Shown: positions 5,947 to 8,360 of the stretch, piece by piece
Layout: each line of letters opens with the position of its first letter
Numbering within the stretch: position 1 is the first letter of the stretch
Source of the DNA: Methanomassiliicoccales archaeon
Lineage (GTDB): Archaea; Thermoplasmatota; Thermoplasmata; Methanomassiliicoccales; JACIVX01
Length of the DNA stretch: 8,360 nucleotides
Reading direction: 5' to 3'
Assembly: GCA_028682925.1 (NCBI GenBank)
Contig: JAJRAG010000191.1
Span: 1 to 8,360 of the forward strand
Made by a program: the position numbers and the translations under genes
The notes under the pieces: generated by a model
The model's input: only the letters and a program-made list of their open reading frames with translations
Told to the model about the DNA's origin: nothing
Databases searched by the model: none

Positions 5947-6993
5947 TCAACCTTCTTTCTGACGCCATGCAGGCAATATCAGCAGCTCCCCTTCGAACGG
6001 GAACACTCTGACGCTCTCACTTTTCCTCTTGGAGGGCTGAGCCTTCTTGATCTCCACTGGCTTGAAGTTCCTGGGATCGAGGACCTGGACCTCTTTTTCG
6101 TTCTCGGTCAGAACGACCGCCTCAAGTGCGTCCTTCATGTTCCCGACGACATGGACCGACCTCAGGTCCGCGTTGTCGATGTTCATCGATTCGTGAGTCC
6201 ACAGGTCGATCAATCTCGTTCCCCTGGACCCGATCCCTCCAATAAGATAAGGACGGTCCTTCTGGACGATGATGTCTCCCATCGTGTAGGAGGGGAGCCT
6301 GACAAGATACGTAACCCTGTAGATCTCCTTGCCGTCCTTCTGTCCGAGGAGGCTCGAGGACTCTTTGATCTCAGCACCGTAAGTATCAGCCAGATCCTTC
6401 GAGAGCGATCTGCCTAGAGATGTCGACGACAGATAGACGTCGAAACCTCCGGGCATCTCCTCGACCTTGGATATGAAGATGTCCCGGCTTGATCTTGAGA
6501 GGAGGTCCACCTTCGACTCGATCTCTTCGAGGATGTGGTCCTTCTCCTCATCGGGGAACTTCCTGCCCCTGGTTCGGACCTGGATTATCGACTCATAGTA
6601 CGACCCTTGGATCTTGCTGCACCTCGGACAGACTCCTCCTTTCAGACGGACGACCGTATCCAAGTGCTCGTCGACTGTGAGATCGAGGTACTTCACCTTC
6701 ACATCGATCTCGACGAGGAAGTTCTTGCTGTCTTGCCGGGATACGCCGGTCTCGACCCCCTCGATCCTTGTCCCTTTCCTTGAGGTGACCGATCTGACGG
6801 CCGCTTCTCGAACGGCTTCCTCGACCGAGTTGAACTTGTACCATCTTCGCTCGATCTGAAATTCGTCGCAGTGCGCGCACTGTGGCACGTCTACATACTC
6901 TGGCACGGCGGTGAGTTTGTTGTTCTTGACAAAACAGACAGCGCAAAGACTATCGTACGTGGGACCGTCCCGACCGCATCGCACACAGAACAT
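5947..6993 (-). CDS. nmd3: Archaeal Nmd3, ribosome large-subunit maturation factor homologue
   Basis: The 348-residue protein carries the diagnostic N-terminal cysteine pairs of Nmd3: C3/C6 (CVRC), C17/C20 (CAVC), C39/C42 (CAHC) and C122/C125 (CPRC), enough for two zinc sites. Between the last two pairs comes a segment (about 48-118) containing WYKFNS and KVKYLDLTVDEH. The middle (about 135-230) and the beta-rich end (about 235-345) correspond to the regions that in eukaryotic Nmd3 form eL22-like and eIF5A-like domains. Eukaryotic Nmd3 binds the 60S subunit and brings Crm1 for nuclear export. Archaea lack a nucleus, so a role in late 50S assembly or subunit anti-association is inferred. No export-signal tail is present. 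It starts 1 nt after the DUF424 stop and is the last gene of the mcm operon. Confidence 0.93.
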   Translation of the reverse strand: MFCVRCGRDGPTYDSLCAVCFVKNNKLTAVPEYVDVPQCAHCDEFQIERRWYKFNSVEEAVREAAVRSVTSRKGTRIEGVETGVSRQDSKNFLVEIDVKVKYLDLTVDEHLDTVVRLKGGVCPRCSKIQGSYYESIIQVRTRGRKFPDEEKDHILEEIESKVDLLSRSSRDIFISKVEEMPGGFDVYLSSTSLGRSLSKDLADTYGAEIKESSSLLGQKDGKEIYRVTYLVRLPSYTMGDIIVQKDRPYLIGGIGSRGTRLIDLWTHESMNIDNADLRSVHVVGNMKDALEAVVLTENEKEVQVLDPRNFKPVEIKKAQPSKRKSESVRVFPFEGELLILPAWRQKEG

Positions 6994-6994
6994 C

Positions 6995-7288
6995 CTATAT
7001 TTTCACCATCTGGGCGTGAGGCACGCCAGCTATCGTCAGTACACAATCTTCGTTGATATAGTTATGCTTGGCCGCTATGCTGACGGTCCTCTTTCCTACA
7101 AGGTTCGCGATCGTGGCCAGGGACAATCTATTGAGCAACTTCTCCTCGTCGACGTCCTCACCTTCATAGAAGCACGAGGATACCTCCAGCCGCAGGTCGC
7201 CATCCCTTAGGACCTTCCCTATGAGGTCCTTGTCACACGCCGCAACGACTATCTCCCTCCCATACTTGTGCACCCTGGCCGTGATCAA
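6995..7288 (-). CDS. DUF424 family protein
   Basis: This is a small 97-residue conserved archaeal protein of unknown function. It matches the DUF424 pattern that I recall: an opening MITARVHKYGREIVVAACDK, then GKVLRDGDLRLEV (24-36), FYEGE (40-44), ANLVGKRTVSIA (61-72) and the closing GVPHAQMVK (88-96). There are no membrane helices and no clear catalytic set. The start is TTG at 7288: a strong GGAGGG lies 5 nt upstream and the protein then opens as family members do. The TTG sits 1 nt after the mcm stop, and the TAG stop sits 1 nt before nmd3, so it is tightly packed between a replicative helicase and a ribosome factor. This suggests, without proving, a role in translation or growth-linked processes. 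Confidence 0.88.
   Translation of the reverse strand: MITARVHKYGREIVVAACDKDLIGKVLRDGDLRLEVSSCFYEGEDVDEEKLLNRLSLATIANLVGKRTVSIAAKHNYINEDCVLTIAGVPHAQMVKI
7003..7007 (-). promoter_or_regulatory. Shine-Dalgarno sequence of nmd3
   Basis: GGTGA (minus strand) lies 9 nt before ATG 6993, inside the last codons of the DUF424 gene. This fits translation of nmd3 from the shared transcript. Confidence 0.55.
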
Positions 7289-7289
7289 C

Positions 7290-8360
7290 TCAACCCTCCG
7301 ATGAGAGCTTGTAGTACCCAGTGGATGGGGAATAGATCTCGCCCGAATCGGTCAGACGTCTCAGAAGCACGAGCAATCTGTCTTCTGGGATATCTTCCGC
7401 CTCAGCGCTCTGAAGCAGCACCTCTTGGGACACGCCTTTCTTCGGGTCCGCAAGGTTCGATATCAGGGTCCTCAGTACCGATATCTGTTCACGTTGCGAC
7501 TTGCTGGTCCCGGTTGATATTATATCGATGTCGAACCTGCCAGCCTCCTTGGCGATCTTGCTGAGATAGTACTCGACGATCCGGACGGCTCGGTCCGCGT
7601 CCTCCGGCGTCACGAGACCGCTCAGGCGGGTCCTTGCGCTAGCCTCCGACAGCCGCACGAACGCTTCGAGCTGTCTTGCGGTGATAGGGACGGAGGACCC
7701 CTCCGCCTCCCCTTGCTTCCTGATCTGCAGATAGTAGTCGTGGATAATCTTCATGGCCGCATCGGTGAGGACCGGCGTGAACCGCTTCGAATAGGCGACG
7801 TACTTGCGCATGAAGTCCCTGGGGTATACTGGAGCTAGCTCCTTGCTATCCTCGAGGATCTTGTCGACCGGTATGTCCTTCAGTACATCCGGGTCTATGT
7901 GTCTCCTCAACTGCCCCCTCCTATGCGCCTTTAGTATGTGGTCGGTGATCCTCGCATCCAGCTCCGCATCTGGCTTGTCCGTCATTGCGAAAATCAGGTC
8001 GAATCGCGACAGCAGCGCAGGAGGGAGATCTATCTGGTCGGCGATAAGCTGGTGCTCCTCGAACCTGCCATACTTGGGGTTCGCGGCCCCGAGAATCGAG
8101 CAGCGGCATTGCAGCATCGCGGTGATTCCAGCCTTGGCGACAGTGACCGTTTGGCTTTCCATGGCCTCGTGCATGGCGCTCCTATCGTAGTCTTCCATCT
8201 TGTCAAGTTCATCGATCGCAGCGATGCCTTTGTCGGCCAGCACGAGCGCCCCTGCCTCTAGGGTCCATCTTCCTTCCCCGAAGTCATCCTTCACCGCAGC
8301 CGCCGTGTTGTGGACCAAGAAACCGTTCGCGATGAAGGCATGACTGCCATCCACGGTGAG
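7290..8360 (-). CDS. mcm: MCM replicative DNA helicase, C-terminal part carrying an intein (runs off the right edge)
   Basis: The visible frame has 356 codons plus TGA. The first 18 belong to an intein (listed separately) and the rest is the MCM C-extein from Thr at 8306. MCM hexamers unwind DNA 3'-5' at the replication fork. Visible elements are TAAAVKDDFGEGRWTLEAG, Walker B IDELDKM (D at about 8213), the pre-sensor hairpin region SQTVTVAKAGITAMLQ, sensor 1 ILGAANPKYGRF, the arginine finger LPPALLSRFD, sensor 2 ITARQLEAFVRLSEASAR, and a C-terminal winged-helix domain (about the last 70 residues, ending STGYYKLSSEG). Walker A, the zinc/OB N-terminal region and the rest of the intein are off the window. 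A GTG at 8354 could be mistaken for a start, but it lies within the intein. First visible gene of the mcm-DUF424-nmd3 operon. Confidence 0.95.
   Translation of the reverse strand, partial: LTVDGSHAFIANGFLVHNTAAAVKDDFGEGRWTLEAGALVLADKGIAAIDELDKMEDYDRSAMHEAMESQTVTVAKAGITAMLQCRCSILGAANPKYGRFEEHQLIADQIDLPPALLSRFDLIFAMTDKPDAELDARITDHILKAHRRGQLRRHIDPDVLKDIPVDKILEDSKELAPVYPRDFMRKYVAYSKRFTPVLTDAAMKIIHDYYLQIRKQGEAEGSSVPITARQLEAFVRLSEASARTRLSGLVTPEDADRAVRIVEYYLSKIAKEAGRFDIDIISTGTSKSQREQISVLRTLISNLADPKKGVSQEVLLQSAEAEDIPEDRLLVLLRRLTDSGEIYSPSTGYYKLSSEG
7294..7299 (-). promoter_or_regulatory. Strong Shine-Dalgarno sequence that decides the TTG start of the DUF424 gene
   Basis: GGAGGG (minus strand) in the last codons of mcm lies 5 nt before TTG 7288. 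This is near-ideal spacing and the main reason to accept the TTG as a start. Confidence 0.75.
8307..8360 (-). other. C-terminal end of an intein inserted in MCM
   Basis: The 18 codons read LTVDGSHAFIANGFLVHN. This matches the C-terminal splicing blocks of inteins: block F-like (V.GSH.FIANG) and block G (GFLVHN) with the penultimate His and terminal Asn needed for Asn cyclisation. The next residue is Thr (8306-8304), one of the allowed +1 nucleophiles. From that Thr on, the sequence is typical MCM (TAAAVKDDFGEG). In intein-free MCMs the residues before this Thr are GKGS.AAGL, just after Walker A, so the insertion falls between AGL and TAAAV. Whether the intein is full-length with a homing endonuclease or a mini-intein cannot be seen. 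Confidence 0.93.

Noticed and set aside
8204..8224. Walker B of MCM reads IDELDKM rather than IDEFDKM.
   Set aside because: Leu, Ile and Phe all occur at this position in MCM proteins; the catalytic Asp-Glu is intact.
1..8360. Search for tRNA or rRNA genes, CRISPR repeats, insertion sequences, attachment sites and toxin-antitoxin or defence genes.
   Set aside because: None was seen. Gaps between genes are 128 bp or less, no direct repeat array or terminal inverted repeats were noticed, and every long gene has a housekeeping or transporter identity.

Overview
The window is archaeal chromosomal DNA that is almost entirely coding. An MCM replicative helicase, an archaeal Nmd3 protein, a DUF424 protein and a two-subunit class I fumarase together point to the euryarchaeal side of the Archaea. 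The moderate to high GC, short leaders with TATA-like boxes, and the style of the secreted membrane-anchored protein would fit a Thermoplasmatota-type lineage, but that placement is inference. The iron-sulfur fumarase suggests an anaerobic or low-oxygen lifestyle. No phage, transposon, CRISPR, tRNA or rRNA signature was seen.

Layout from left to right. At 1-610 on the minus strand is the N-terminal third or less of an Lhr-type helicase, cut by the window edge. A divergent gene at 739-1800 (plus) encodes a secreted or surface protein with three carboxypeptidase-regulatory-like beta domains, 12 N-glycosylation sequons and a C-terminal membrane anchor. It converges, 6 bp apart, on a fumarase operon on the minus strand: alpha subunit 3266-2391, beta subunit 2394-1807. 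The two subunit genes are coupled by a 4-base TTGA overlap, and the beta subunit probably starts with TTG.

From a shared divergent promoter region (3267-3385) a plus-strand operon begins: ABC exporter ATPase (3386-4321), six-helix ABC-2 permease (4323-5162) and a CinA N-domain (MoCF-fold) protein (5188-5940). It converges, 6 bp apart, on a second minus-strand operon read as mcm (7290-8360, cut by the right edge), a DUF424 protein (6995-7288, TTG start with a strong Shine-Dalgarno sequence) and nmd3 (5947-6993), each 1 nt apart.

The most notable feature is at the right edge. The visible mcm frame begins inside the C-terminal splice junction of an intein: the last 18 codons end in Val-His-Asn and are followed by a Thr and the conserved MCM sequence TAAAVKDDFGEG. 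The intein body, the Walker A motif and the N-terminus of MCM lie outside the window. Apart from that, and the unexplained pairing of DUF424 with replication and ribosome-maturation genes, this is an ordinary housekeeping region. I see no convincing undescribed defence or mobile system in it.
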